From positions 15,502,383 through 15,566,382 of the forward strand of contig NC_034414.1 in the NCBI RefSeq assembly GCF_002078875.1: a stretch of 64,000 nt of DNA, in the 5' to 3' direction. Below are positions 26,801 through 38,700 of this stretch, piece by piece. Every line of letters begins with the position of its first letter. Position 1 is the first letter of the stretch. The notes beneath the pieces are model-generated. The model did no database searches and was not told where the DNA came from. It saw nothing but the letters and a program-made list of their open reading frames with translations. Source of the DNA: Numida meleagris. Its lineage: Eukaryota; Chordata; Aves; Galliformes; Numididae. A program made the position numbers and the translations under genes.

Positions 26801-29800
26801 AAAGCTCTGCACAATGCAAACTTTAGAGAAGAGGTACAACTTCTTAATTCTTTTGCCAATGAAGACAGTAAGCCTAAGATAATGCTGTGCTGCAGCTTTT
26901 TGCCAGCTATGGCTGGCTGGAAGCTGAATGGGAAGGAAGCTAGTTAAACTGACAAAGATGAGGCCTAACATTGATTTTTCAATTGATTTCACTAAATTGT
27001 TGTCCACACAAACCATAGTGTGGAAATTCCTGAACTGGCTTAAAATTGACTTATAGTGATTTAGCTTATGTTGGCTCGTTATCAACTCATGTTTTAGCCA
27101 CATTAGGGGGAGAAAAAAAAAGTTGTGTTCTTTGTGTCAGAACAAAGCAACATGCACTGTGACACGTCCTAGCAAGAGCAAGGTTGTCCAATATACGCTT
27201 TTATCAACATGAAGGTCTACAAAGCTGGTAGAGACAAGATGTAAGTATCCTCTTGGATACTCATGTAATTGCAAGAGATCCATAGACTACATTTCAAAGA
27301 AAATAACCAGTAACCACAGTGCCAGTGTTGGAGTTCAAGCAAGGCCCAGCATGGGAATGGCTCCTCAACTGCTCAACCATGGGGGGCACAAAGCCACAGG
27401 TCCGCCACCGAGTCTTTCAGCAACATATCCAAATTTCACGATGGTCATCGAGCATCAGAAGAGGGTTGCACATCAGTGTAAGTCTGCTTAAATAGAACTC
27501 CACCTTCAGTGGAAATCAGGGCACTACTGCAGTTGGAATGTCTGCATTCCTGGCGGGAAGGTTTAAAAGTTGTTGTGGATCAGTGCAAGTTTATTAACTA
27601 ATAGATATGCTTCATGCTGACAGTCATACTGAAAAAAGTAACAGACACTTGCCTTTTGACAGCAGCAAAAACACTTACAAACCTAGCTCCTAACACAGCC
27701 CTAACTGTTTGATGTTGCTCATCTCTTTTTTACTTTGGAATACCCTCTACACAGATGTATTTGCCTTTGTAATTGCAGATATGAAATTAAAATCTTCTTC
27801 CACTTCCCTGGACAATCATGATTTTCCTCTCTGCACAGTTTATAGCAGCTCACTCTTTGATTTTTTTTAATAACCTGTGTTGTGTTTGGTGCTTTGGGGA
27901 GTGCCTATGACAGAAAGCACTTTATTACTTCTCTGTTTGAGTTTGCTGCAGAGCACTCACCAGGCTCCATCTCAGAAAGGACTGATATAGGCAGCAATTT
28001 AATCAAGCAATGACTGAAAAATTAAAGGTGGCGGTGATTAATATGGATTTAGGACTTTTGTCTGAATGGGTTTTAGCTAGAGAACATGGCACGGTTGTTT
28101 GCTAGCAGTTGTGTTTTTTCTCTTCCTGAGAGAGTGAGGGGGACACAAAGGAAACCTCTTTACTCTCCTCTTAATATTCAAAGAAATGGCAGGGGAGGAG
28201 GTTATATACGGCACGTGTTATTATCCTTAGGAAAATATCTATGCATAATCTCAGCAATCGCAAGCTCATCTCAGTGTATAAGCAAAGATTCAGACCATGG
28301 AATCTGGCTTGGACCAGTGCCATTAGGGAAATCCTGCACAAGACCTGAACAAAACTTGAGACTGAATTGTCAGCCTAGCTGATGAAGAAATAAACACTTT
28401 TTAGTCAACTGGAGCACATACTGAATATACAGAGAAAGGATGTTTTACGTTTCACGGTGGAGCTAAGATCTTTAAAAGCTGATGAGCAGCAATAAAGGAA
28501 TAACCCTCTAGTCAGTAGCACAAAACGAACCCAAAGGTAAAGCTCAGAATCTGTGTCCATCTCTGTTCAATCAGAGGAAAAGGAATTTCCATAGGCCTCT
28601 TTAGGTACATGCCTTCTAGCAATTTGGGGATGCAGACACTGCTCCCTTGCACTTTCTGAAGGAATTAGAAGCACCTGGCTTTGAATCAAATCCCAAATCA
28701 GGTCTCTGCATGGTAAAACACCAATATCAGTCAAATTACCTCTAGTTATGGAGACTCCACAACTTCTGTCAGATCTTTTTGCATTGCTCCCATTTACAAG
28801 TTACTGATGCAAATTCATACTTAGAAAAGTCATGCTAAAACTAGCTCAGAGTTGCTCTGTTTACATTAGTGCAAACATCCTTGTGCATGCACTTACTTTC
28901 CTTTAAACAGCTTATTTAGCACTAGATTATCTTAGAATTGAGGATAACTCAGGAGATGAAGAACCATGTAAAATTTACTTCTGCTTAACTGTTACTACCT
29001 TAACAACAATAAAGTCTTAACCAAGCTGACACAAAGTACACATTATGCTGGCCTTAATTTCTTTCCCAGCAAGGAGTATATTCTGCCTAGGCATCTTTGC
29101 AAAAATATCACACATACCTCATCTTCCATAAAGCACTGAAAAATTAAAAGAAAACAAAAAAAAAAAAGCATGAGCAAACAAAGAAGCTTATTTGTAGAAT
29201 ATGAACAAACACCTTGTCTGAATAAGGATTACGAGAGCTTTCATTTCAGCTAATAGACTTATTTTCCCCGTCTTCCTTTTTTTAAGCTTGGCCAGCGTAT
29301 ATGATTCACATCTTCCCCAGATGTCTCCTGTCATCGCACATGGAATAGATTTTTATAAACACTTGCTCGAGCAGAGATCTAAAGCCCATATTCATAGCAC
29401 TTAGATTAATAAGAAGTTACCTACAAAATGTCTCTGGAAATAAGGATGTTTGTGTGCAGCTTCAGATATTTTTCCTAACACTTATACAAATGCCTGGTTC
29501 CCAAAGGATTCCTATAATTTAAGTACGGGGTATCTAAGAGAAAGTGAGAGTGCTGGAAGGCAGATATCAGGTAATTCAATCCCATACATCCCTGGGCATG
29601 TACTTAATTGTATTATAAAGTAGTTTTGCAAAAAATGAAAACAATTAAAGCACAATACGTATTTTACTGCTTACAGTTTAGAAGGGTGGTTTATTTTTTC
29701 ACGCGTTCCCACTCCAGTAAACACAAAACAGAACAAATCAGTGAATCCTGATTAAAAGCACAGCAGTGATACACTGCTATGTCACGTGTGTACCAGGGAT

Positions 29801-32723
29801 ATTTTATAGCCAGAATCAAAGCTTTGCCAGTTCATTGGCTAGAGAGTTCTAATTTGATCAGTGTTCTTTAACCATTTTACAGCAACCTAACCAACATTTT
29901 TAACCTCAAGGAAAACTGTGAGCATGAATTCTGCTGTAATCAAGACAAGGACAAAGACCTTTCTCTAAGAGTGCCAGGCTTCCTCCTCTCTTCTGCTTCT
30001 GCACATCCTATGCAAGCCTGAAGTAAAATAAAGTCCATTTGTTCTACTTGTGGCTGAGGTTAGTTAGAAACACAAGATGTAAGACTCAAATACACAGCCT
30101 CATCATGTCCAGGATTCTGAGAGAGACTGGGAAGAGGGGGCCCAGTTAATCACAGCCACCCTCTAAACAACCTACGTACGGTAGAGCAGAAGATAAAATA
30201 ATTAGAAATTGCAGCAACGTGCAGCATTCTCGTTGAGCCCTTTAGGCCAAGGAAATATTTGTTTCCTCATACAACACGCTTTTGAAAATGCTGGTCTGCA
30301 TTTCTCTGAAGCTCAGACTCTCCATCTGTAAACCAAACGTGAAAATACCACCATGGAGTAGCAGCACATTCTTGTTTGTACAGTGATTTGAAAAGTGAGA
30401 ATAACCAACCCTATAAGGCATATGTGTATTGTCTTGATATGCAGATACTCTGTAGCAGTGCAGCCCACTTCCATCACCTAAGAAAAGGTTCAAAAATCAT
30501 GAGTGGCCAAAACCCAGAAACTTAAAGAAAGCAATGGGAGCAGCAGATGTTGTTGAAAGAGAAACACAACTACAAGAGAAGCTAACCAGGTTCCTACCAC
30601 TGCCCCTACAAGAAACAGCTGTCTGATAAATGCATGGTAACACCCCCAGTAGCAAGCACAGAAATTGATTTCGTTTTGCTGCTGATTTATGAAGGCCTGG
30701 AGAACTTCTGGGTACCGCATTTCCTGGCAAGCCACTGGAGCCAGTCCCCCACATCTGACAGGCAGGAATTCTGCCAGCCAGCGGTCACACATGGGGACAG
30801 ACCTCACATTAAAGAGCTGCAGAGTTTTATTTTACTGCAGTCAACCTTTACCCTCAATAAGATTTTCTCCTTTATCCACTGCTTCCTCTATTTCTTTCCA
30901 CCTTTGCTTTGCAGGACAGTGCCCGACACGATACTCTGGTGTCAGCCTTCCCATCCCATTGCACAGCAAGGTTTAATGTGTGCACGCTGGGTGCTGTCAG
31001 CCCAGCAGAGTCAGCGCAGCTCTGCCAGGCAGCTCACGGAGCTGACATCTCCTCCTGCCTTCTCTGCCCATCTCCACGCTTAGCTCAAGGCAGGCCCTGC
31101 ATCCCCCGCTGCCAGCTGACATTTCTCAGCCCCAGGGGCCCAACAGAAGAGCTGCACTACTCTCCTTAGCCTCACAGCCTGCACTGCTGCTTCTCTGTGA
31201 AAAACCACAGCAAGCCCGTGATGTAAGTTGTTGTTCTTCCCCTCATATAGCCTGCACTGCTGATACCAGACTGCTGTGCTTCATGCATAATTCATCGAGT
31301 TCATAACATGCAAAGATCTCCTCTGCAGCTTTTTTCTCTGCATTAAAGTTACCTCTGGTAAAAAGCGTCCAGCCAGCCCCTCCTTGACATGGCAAGAGGA
31401 AGCCTGAGTTTACAGGGTCTGCTGCCTTCTTTAATTTACCATAAAAATCAAAGCATCAGCAGTGTTCCCAGCTGAGAGGAGCCCAGCCCAGCATGGCACA
31501 GAGTCACAGAAGGTCACAGGAATGCAAGACCCAACTCTGCCATCAGAAATGCAGCTGTGGCTGCAATGCCTCGCACTCATCAAGGATTCTTTTTAACAGA
31601 TTTAAAAGTACTAAGCCTGAAACCCTCTGCCACCAAGACACACAAGGCAAAGGACAGAGCAGGGTACTCCTAGCAGCATGCTGTGTGTGTTCAGAGGTTC
31701 CAAGGGACTAATGCTGTCATGCTGTTAGTGTAGTGCAGTGCTGCGCACATAAGGACCCCCAGGAGCTTTTAACTACCCCAGCCTCTAGGAGGGGTAGCCA
31801 ACCCATGGCAACTGCACACATTCTTCCCATCCCCTCCAGCTGCAGAAGCCTCCTTCCCTATGCCACACCATCCTCCAGAAGGCCTAAATGTTCTGTCCCT
31901 CTCCTCTCAGTAACAGCTGACATTTGGGATCATTAGGAAAGAAGGAGGCTGATGAGGGTCGTCTGGGCTCACACCTGAACGTAATATTGATGAGCTTGCT
32001 GCTGCCAGCTGAAGGCAACAAGCAGAGCTCTCCAAAGCAAAGGCAATTTCTCAGTTTCTGCCTACTGTTACTCAGTCCTTCTCACTTTTTCCCTGCAGCA
32101 AATAACTATAAGAAATGTTCACAAAACAACAGGGGATGGATTAAAAAAAAAAAGTTACCAACATAAGAAATAACATGACATCTATTTCTACAGTAATGAA
32201 ACAATTACTAACTAATCAGAGCTAAACAAACCAAGCAGGACACAGACACAGGAAAACATTTTCTAATAAAGCTCCCTGCTCACTGAGGTGGCAAAAAGAT
32301 GTGTGATTACTTCCCTTTCAAAGGGCAAAAGGATGCCTACAGCAGGCTCAAGTTTGCTGGTTTGTAGGGCTTTGCTGTCAGCCTGATGCGTGGGATTCAG
32401 GCCACGGTTACAATTTACTCATATCCAGAAGTGGGCTGAATGCAAGAGCTTCCTACTTTCTCCCTTTGCACCAACACAACAAATTTGCCTAGGAGAGGGC
32501 ACAGAGGAGCCTAAGAAACAAGTTCTCTCTGGAGCAGAGAGCTGAGAGGCAGAGGCTCTCCAGCTGTGCTGCAGATTTAACGAGCTGCAAGGGGACACAG
32601 CTGCCCTGGGCAGGGCAGAGCTGGAGGCAGCACGGCTCAGCCATATCCCAGCCCCGCAGTCTTTGCTTAGAGCACCCTGCTACCAAGAAGAAACCTCAGG
32701 AGAAGACTCTGCTTAGCAAGAGA
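14801..32723 (-). other. Upstream intron, about 18 kb, mostly unique sequence
   Basis: The longest repeat-free stretch of the window. It contains an AT-rich patch with TAATTA cores (16950-16985), an A16 run (24076-24091) and a slightly GC-richer stretch near 30700-31200. Plus-strand open frames such as 22598-22996 (132 codons) and 30634-31083 (149 codons) lack recognisable domains and splice context. No gene, RNA or transposon could be supported. Some of this may be conserved non-coding sequence, but that cannot be judged from one genome. Confidence 0.45.
24076..24091. repeat. A16 homopolymer
   Basis: Uninterrupted A run followed by a further A-rich stretch. No adjoining SINE or LINE body was recognised. 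Confidence 0.9.
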
Positions 32724-32843
32724 TTTCAAGAAATGTTTAGATTTGGTACTAAGGAATGTGAGTTAGTGGGGAAATATTGTTGGTAGGTGGACGGTTGGAC
32801 TAGATGATCTTAGTGGTCTCCTCCAACCTTAATGATTCTATGA
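32724..32843 (+). mobile_element. Short CR1 LINE 3' fragment
   Basis: About 120 bp are recognisable: TTTCAAGAAATG, then GGTGGACGGTTGGACTAGA, TGATCTTAGTGGTCTCCTCC and the end AACCTTAATGATTCTATGA. It belongs with the 14615-14800 subfamily by its CCTTAATGATTCTAT end. The 5' end is severely truncated. Confidence 0.92.
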
Positions 32844-33964
32844 ATACAAGTCTCACTACAAAACAAAAGACACAAAGTACTGACTGTGCCCCCTCTAACT
32901 AGATCTGTTACGATTTTTCCCCCCATCACCCTGTGCACACTTCAGCAAAGCTAACTTTCAGGGACACAACACAGAAGCCTCATACGCACTGCTACAGCAC
33001 TTCAAGCAGGCTAACGCAGCCAACTTTAGAGAAGTCAAAGATATCCAGAGGAAATATTTCACACCATTTCACCAAAACCATTCCAACTTTTTGTACCTCA
33101 ATCTTAGAGAAATCTAAGCATCGTGTAAGGCAGACATGACCTTCCTGCCAGGCTGCAGCAGTCTCTTTTCCAAATGTAAAATCCCCCACCATCGAAACCA
33201 GCATTAGGTTTTCCCCCCTTTCTGTTACTCCTTTGCCTCCTAGGCTGCTTCTCCCCTCTGCAGGCAACAGAAAGCTGAGCACCTCCCAGACTTCAGCACA
33301 GCAACCATGCCCTAAGCACCAATGCCTCCACCCATCCCCCATAAATCTCCCTAAATATTTTTCTAGCCATTATCCCCTTTTTTACCTTTTTCCTCACATG
33401 ATTCCTCTCAAGCCACAGCTCCAAAACCTCTACCTCCAGCTTTCTGCTGACACTAACATCCCCGTTGGTAGCTGGCAGCCTCTAGTTCCCATCAGCTAAC
33501 TGCCTGCAGCTGGGGGAGTTAGCCAGGCTCAGCCTTAAGCACTTCTGATACTCTGGGGGGGGGGAGCTTGTTAAGCTCAGCTGTGAAAACACCACTAGGA
33601 GCTGGTTAGTCTTACTCAGGATGGAGAACGTTCAGAAGCTTTTCACAGTCATAACCCATCTTCAACTGAACAACATTCAAAATATCACAGCATTGTTTAG
33701 GCTGATGAAAGAGTCAGACCACTGCATCCGTTGCAGCAATATGGGCCCAACTGCATGAAGCTGTGCTGGATGCAGGAATGGGCAGATAGGAAGGAAATGC
33801 CTCTGTGGATCTAGGGGGCCATGCTCAGTTAGTGAGCATGCAGAAAAGCTGATTTCTTCTTTTGCACCAGTGATCCTGCACCAATAGGATGGGGATGCCA
33901 TCTGAGAAGGTCTGCAAGAGAGAACATATATTGCATTACAGGCAGAGAGTCTAAGCCTGGGACT
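32844..33964 (-). other. Unique intron between two CR1 fragments
   Basis: About 1.1 kb of unique sequence, including a C-rich then T-rich stretch around 33205-33380 and a G9-10 run near 33555. Its open frames on both strands overlap one another and show no domain. Nothing else is supported. Confidence 0.5.
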
Positions 33965-34288
33965 GGCTTGGAGCTTACAAACAGGAAGGGGACCGACTTT
34001 TTACATGGTCTGATAGTGATAGGACAAGGGGGAATGGCTTTAAACTAAAAGAAGGGAGATTTGGGTTAGATGTTACGAAGAAATTTTTTACTCAGAGGGT
34101 GGTGAGGCACTGGCACAGGCTGCCCAGAGAAGCTGTGGATGCCCCATCCCTGGAGGTGTTCAAGGCCAGACTGGATGGGGCCATGGGCAGCCTGATCTGT
34201 TGCGTGGCAACCCTGCTCGTGGCAGGGGAGTTGGAACTAGAAGATCTTGACTGTCCCCTCCAACCTAAGCCATTCTGTGATTCTATGA
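33965..34288 (+). mobile_element. Well-preserved CR1 LINE 3' fragment
   Basis: This is the CR1 copy with the least obvious damage. It runs through GGGGACCGACTTTTTACATG, GATAGGACAAGGGGGAATGG, TTTAAACTAAAAGAAGG, AGAGGGTGGTGAGGCACTGG, CACAGGCTGCCCAGAGAAGC, TGGATGCCCCATCCCTGGAG and the tail CCATTCTGTGATTCTATGA. The open frame from 34099 that starts inside it (MVRHWHRLPREAVDAPSLEV) is a translation of CR1 sequence that runs on into unique DNA, not a gene. Confidence 0.96.
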
Positions 34289-35166
34289 CTGGGGAGCAGG
34301 ATGAGCATATGGTTCCCAGAACATATGTAAGAACAGCTACTGCCCAGAGGGAGGAAGGTGACTTAAGCCGGAATGAGAGAGCTGCGATGCCACTGAGTGA
34401 GTTTGTGCCCCATGGAGGCAGAGTTCACTTCAGGCAGTTATCTCCTGCTTCCTACCAACTGCTCCTCTCACCAACGATGGCTGCAGTCCATCCTAATAAA
34501 GACAATGAAAGTGAGCTGGATGCTGGAGTGATTCCAGGAATAAATTCCCACCTCCCCAAAGGCAGGAACAATCTAGCAAAGAAGGGCATCACATAGAACA
34601 TATGGCATGCCAGGAGGGGTGAGATAGAGCCAATCTACTTTGTCACCTATGGAGGAAAAAGGAAGAGGAGGAAGAAAAAGGAACAGACAGCTTGCTAGGA
34701 AGACACAAGATACCCTTTCACATTGCTCAGGATGATCTGTGGGGTGGCACAGGCATGACACAAGCAGCATCTTTGTTTTCCCTCTTTCCCCTAAAATAAA
34801 CAGTCAATTTTGGACAGTAAGAAAAGTTATCTGTTTCATAAGCCTGACCAGTTGCTTCAGGCATAGACCAAAATACAAATACTAGTCTGACATTACGTTT
34901 CTATTGCTAATAGCTGCTAAATTATACTCACTGCTGCTGTATTCCAATCAGAATTCATAAAGTCAGATCTCTATAGCTCTCTTCTCTCCCAGCAGGCTTT
35001 AAGAAAGTTATCCCACCATGAACCACGTGAGCATTTGTCTCTGCCTGAGTATATATGCACAGGTGAAAATAAAAGGAGATGGCTATCTCTGAAACTAGTA
35101 GATGTGTGAGAGAAGATGTATTAACATGCTTTGCAGAGAATTGGCTAATCTCTTTTTCCACCATAT

Positions 35167-35340
35167 CCGATCTTCGCAATGCCAAGATAGCAGCGAGCAC
35201 GCAGCGGTGATACCAGGAAATGGAGATCCTGCTGCGCCCGGTCAGCAGCAGGGAGCTGCGGGCGGCCACGGGGTCCGGAATCGGCGCTCGCCTTGGATGG
35301 CAGCTTGCTTCCCCAGCTGCGTGCACCACGGGACATCTCG
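35167..35340. promoter_or_regulatory. Short CpG-rich patch, possible alternative promoter or 5' exon
   Basis: Seventeen CpG dinucleotides are countable in 174 bp, roughly one every 10 bp, in a region otherwise almost free of CpG. GC content is visibly higher than on either side. Unmethylated CpG clusters of this kind usually mark promoters or first exons in vertebrates. The patch is shorter than the usual island threshold, has no TATA box, and no strong GT donor follows on either strand. It lies about 31 kb upstream of the tetraspanin exon in the gene's direction, so an alternative 5' promoter of that gene is the natural hypothesis. An old CpG-rich insertion is the alternative. Confidence 0.35.
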
Positions 35341-35697
35341 CTCAGATTGGCTTTTCTGAGCCAGCCTGTGCTTCACGTGGCCAGTCTTCAGGATTTAATT
35401 CTCACCGTGACTCTCTTCTCATGAGATACAGTTCTCATTCCTGCAACCCAGAAATCACGTGGGAAACAAGGCCTTGGATGTGATTTTTATTTAAATGTAA
35501 CCTATTCTGAAAAGGGGCCTTAACAAGTGCTACGGCTTTGTTTCACTGTTTTCCTTTTGCATTTCCAGGCTTACATAAGGATGTCCCGAAGGAACCTGGA
35601 ATCGAGCTTTCTCTTTCTAAACCCTGGCATTTAAAATCCAGTGCTTCCTAATTCACATGTCTTTTTCCCATCTCCCCCAGCATCAGTGCTGTTCTTT

Positions 35698-35733
35698 AAA
35701 AAAATAAAATAAAAAATAAAAAATAAAAAAAAC
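35698..35733. repeat. A-rich (AAAAAT-like) microsatellite
   Basis: Alternating runs of four to eight A with single T bases, for example AAAATAAAATAAAAAATAAA, over about 36 bp. This is either a degenerate microsatellite or a poly-A tail remnant. Confidence 0.9.
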
Positions 35734-38700
35734 CCAACCTGTTCACAGAAAAGGAATACATTTAGCTGGATCACACCTAGGTCTGTGAGGACAGTACTAA
35801 GCCCTAAGGGAGAACAGCTTGCTCATTTTTTGCCACGTGGAAGTCACCTTAAATATGCTGGACCTGTGCTGATTTCTGCTAAATGCCTCTATAAAACCAA
35901 AAATCATTTGTCTTTAAAATGACTGGAAATGATGATGAAACATAAATCCTTTCCCTTCTTCCCTCACCCCACAAACTTCATATATTATATAAACACAGGG
36001 ATATTAAAATTATACATAATTTTTAAAGTAAGTGGTATCTGCCTTTCAGAAATTGGGCAGGTAAATTATAGCCTCAGAGACTAAGGAAAAGATATGGGGA
36101 CCATTAGATATATGGTGCTATGAACATCAAAGCAGAATAAATTAAAGCTGAAGTAATTTTAAAAATTGGATACTCTCCAATTCTCCTGCAAGAAAGTCAA
36201 ATGGAACAAGGGCACTGGAATGGAGCGTCCCAGTGGGAACTGACTGAAAGCAGAGGAGGCCTGGACACAGAATCTGCATTTAGTTTATTATTTTGTTGGT
36301 ACTTAAACTGTCCATCTGCCTTGGCTTTCTGCCTCCTCAAATTAAAACAGCACAACTACACAACCCGAGCGCTCCGCCATGGACCTACCACAAACGCTGA
36401 CACCTCTTCAAGACCAGCGAAACACAAAGGAGAGGGAAGCATCCTGTTAAGCTATGAAGGATAACAGAAAAGCAAAGTACAATGCTTTGGTAACACCAAT
36501 CTTGCCTTTTGTTAAACTCTCTGTTAACATTTGCTAAGAATTGCAGAAATGAATTGTATGGATTTAGCATCATTTTATACATATCTGTATTCTGTACGCA
36601 CTCCCATGCCTACCCGGCACTGGATGTTGGGTACTGTGTTCCCACGAGGCCGATGGGAAGGCACTCAGAGCTCTGCCCAGCAGACACCACCTGCAAGGCC
36701 CGCAGCTGGCAAGGGCTGAGCGCACCACTTTCAGTAGCATGGCTGCTGCTGGGGCTCAGTGCAGTCCTTGGGTGTGCAACACCACCTGGATCCTGTCCCC
36801 AAAGGGTCTGCTTGGTGCTTACCCCTGTGCACTCCTAGCAGCCTTGTTCATTTTCATGCTTTGAGTTGCAGTCCACATGCGCAGGGGGGCTACGGAGTGC
36901 AAGGTCTTACCCCTTTACCTTGCCCTTTAGTATCGCCATGTGGCAGAAGGCAAGGACGGAGATAATTATTAACTCATATTTAATGTGCAAAAGGATTCGA
37001 AGCCTCCTCTTTGTACTAAGTTCCACAGAAAAGACCAAAGGGCTCTTAAATTAAAAAAGGCAGTCTGTGCTAGAATATAAAATAGACTATTTAACTTTTT
37101 AATTAAAGAGAAAACTCAAAGAAGGCTATTGGAGAGAGAAATTAAAATCGGTGAAAACCAATTTTTCCTTCATCAGTTCTTCTGCAAGCAGGTCCTTGCC
37201 CCCAAGCTTTACTCCAGCCATCAGTCCCTTTCTGCAGCAAACAGCGCCCTGTCCTTAAGGACTCTCCTCCGTCCCCGGAGCAGCCGCCATCAAGCAGTGG
37301 CTCTCCAACATTCGCACTCTGTGTCTCTGACAGCCCATTCCTCTTCAATACCACTGTCTGAGGGAAGGGGCAAGTTCCTCCCATGCCCTAGGGCTGCCCC
37401 TGACCCACCCATCTCAGGCAGAAGAACACAACCAAAACACGTTAGAGGCCAAACACACAGTCCATCTGTCACAAGGGATGATTGCCAGGCTGTTATTCTG
37501 TGAAATTACTGGAAACTCATGACTGTCCTTCCCAACAACTGTCAAAACTTTGCTGTGCAGCAGACGGCATTCGGGGTGTTTTTCTTCTGCAAATAGAAAT
37601 ATAGTGAAAATCCAAATAAATGTGACCCACGGGATCTGAATGAGCTGTCATCTGATGCCTTCATTTTTAATGATTTGATGTGGCCTCAGACAGCTTCAAT
37701 CCCCAGTGAGCGCTGCTTGGGCCCCTCCACCATGACCTTCCCCTCTGGTCTAAGATTTCTGCAATTTATGGCTGTAATGGATTGTGCTGCTGGCAACCAA
37801 CACGGAAACTTGTAACTAATATCTGCAATGAAAAACGAGAAGACTTTTCTGTACAAACGCCGCTGTTGCTGCAGCGTGATTGGGATTTCCATCCACTTGG
37901 CACCTTTGAAGCAGGAAAGCAGGAGTCAGAACAGAAATGCTAAGAGAAATAGGTGAGAATGCTTAAATCGTGGCAGTACCTTGACTCTGCAGTGCTGGGG
38001 GTGGAGGGAAGGAGAACTGTCAGACACTCCAGTGGGCTCAGTGACAGAAGGCAAGCATGATGCCTGAACAGGTGACTTTAGGTACAGTATTTTCTCAGTA
38101 GTGGACTGGTGTGTAAGGCTCCGAGTAGGTCAGCACATATAATCCAAAAAAACTTTTCTCCCACACACAAATTCAGTGAAGCTTGTAAAGGATTCCACAT
38201 AAGTAATTTTAAATACTTACACAGTATTCATCAACCCTGTGTCCCAGTAAACCTAAAAGACAACCTTGGGCTTCCTAGGCAATTCCTCTTCAAAACTAGT
38301 ACTCTCACATGCAAACATTTGCCTGCATGCTGCAATGAGAGCATATGCTGCTGCTTGCAACATTAAACATTATTCAAAGGAATAATGCTCGTGCTATTAA
38401 CACAACAGCACACACACTGTGAAAATCCTTATGCCCTCTCCTAGAGCCAAGCAGAGCACAGAGCTGTTATTCCCTTCTATGAAGCATCTTGTCAAACAGC
38501 ATCACTCTAACGCTATCTCCCCATTTGCCAATCACCTCCAAAGAACACCCTGCAAAGAGATTCCCTAACTCCTAGCAAGACTTATTTTGTCAAATTTTCA
38601 TCTGCTGAGAGCTGGAGATGTCAACATTGTCCTGAGATTTATCTCTAGTGCCTTGCTTCAGAGGGAGAGGTCTCTCTTTAAGAATTCTCAGACTCCGCCA

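Noticed and set aside
30634..31083. 149-codon plus-strand open frame in a slightly GC-richer stretch
   Set aside because: Three other frames are open in the same place on both strands, and no domain or splice context is seen. It is probably composition-driven.
34099..34596. 165-codon plus-strand open frame beginning MVRHWHRLPREAVDAPSLEV
   Set aside because: The N-terminal half is a translation of a CR1 3' region, a recurrent false ORF in bird genomes, and the rest is unique intron. It is not a gene.
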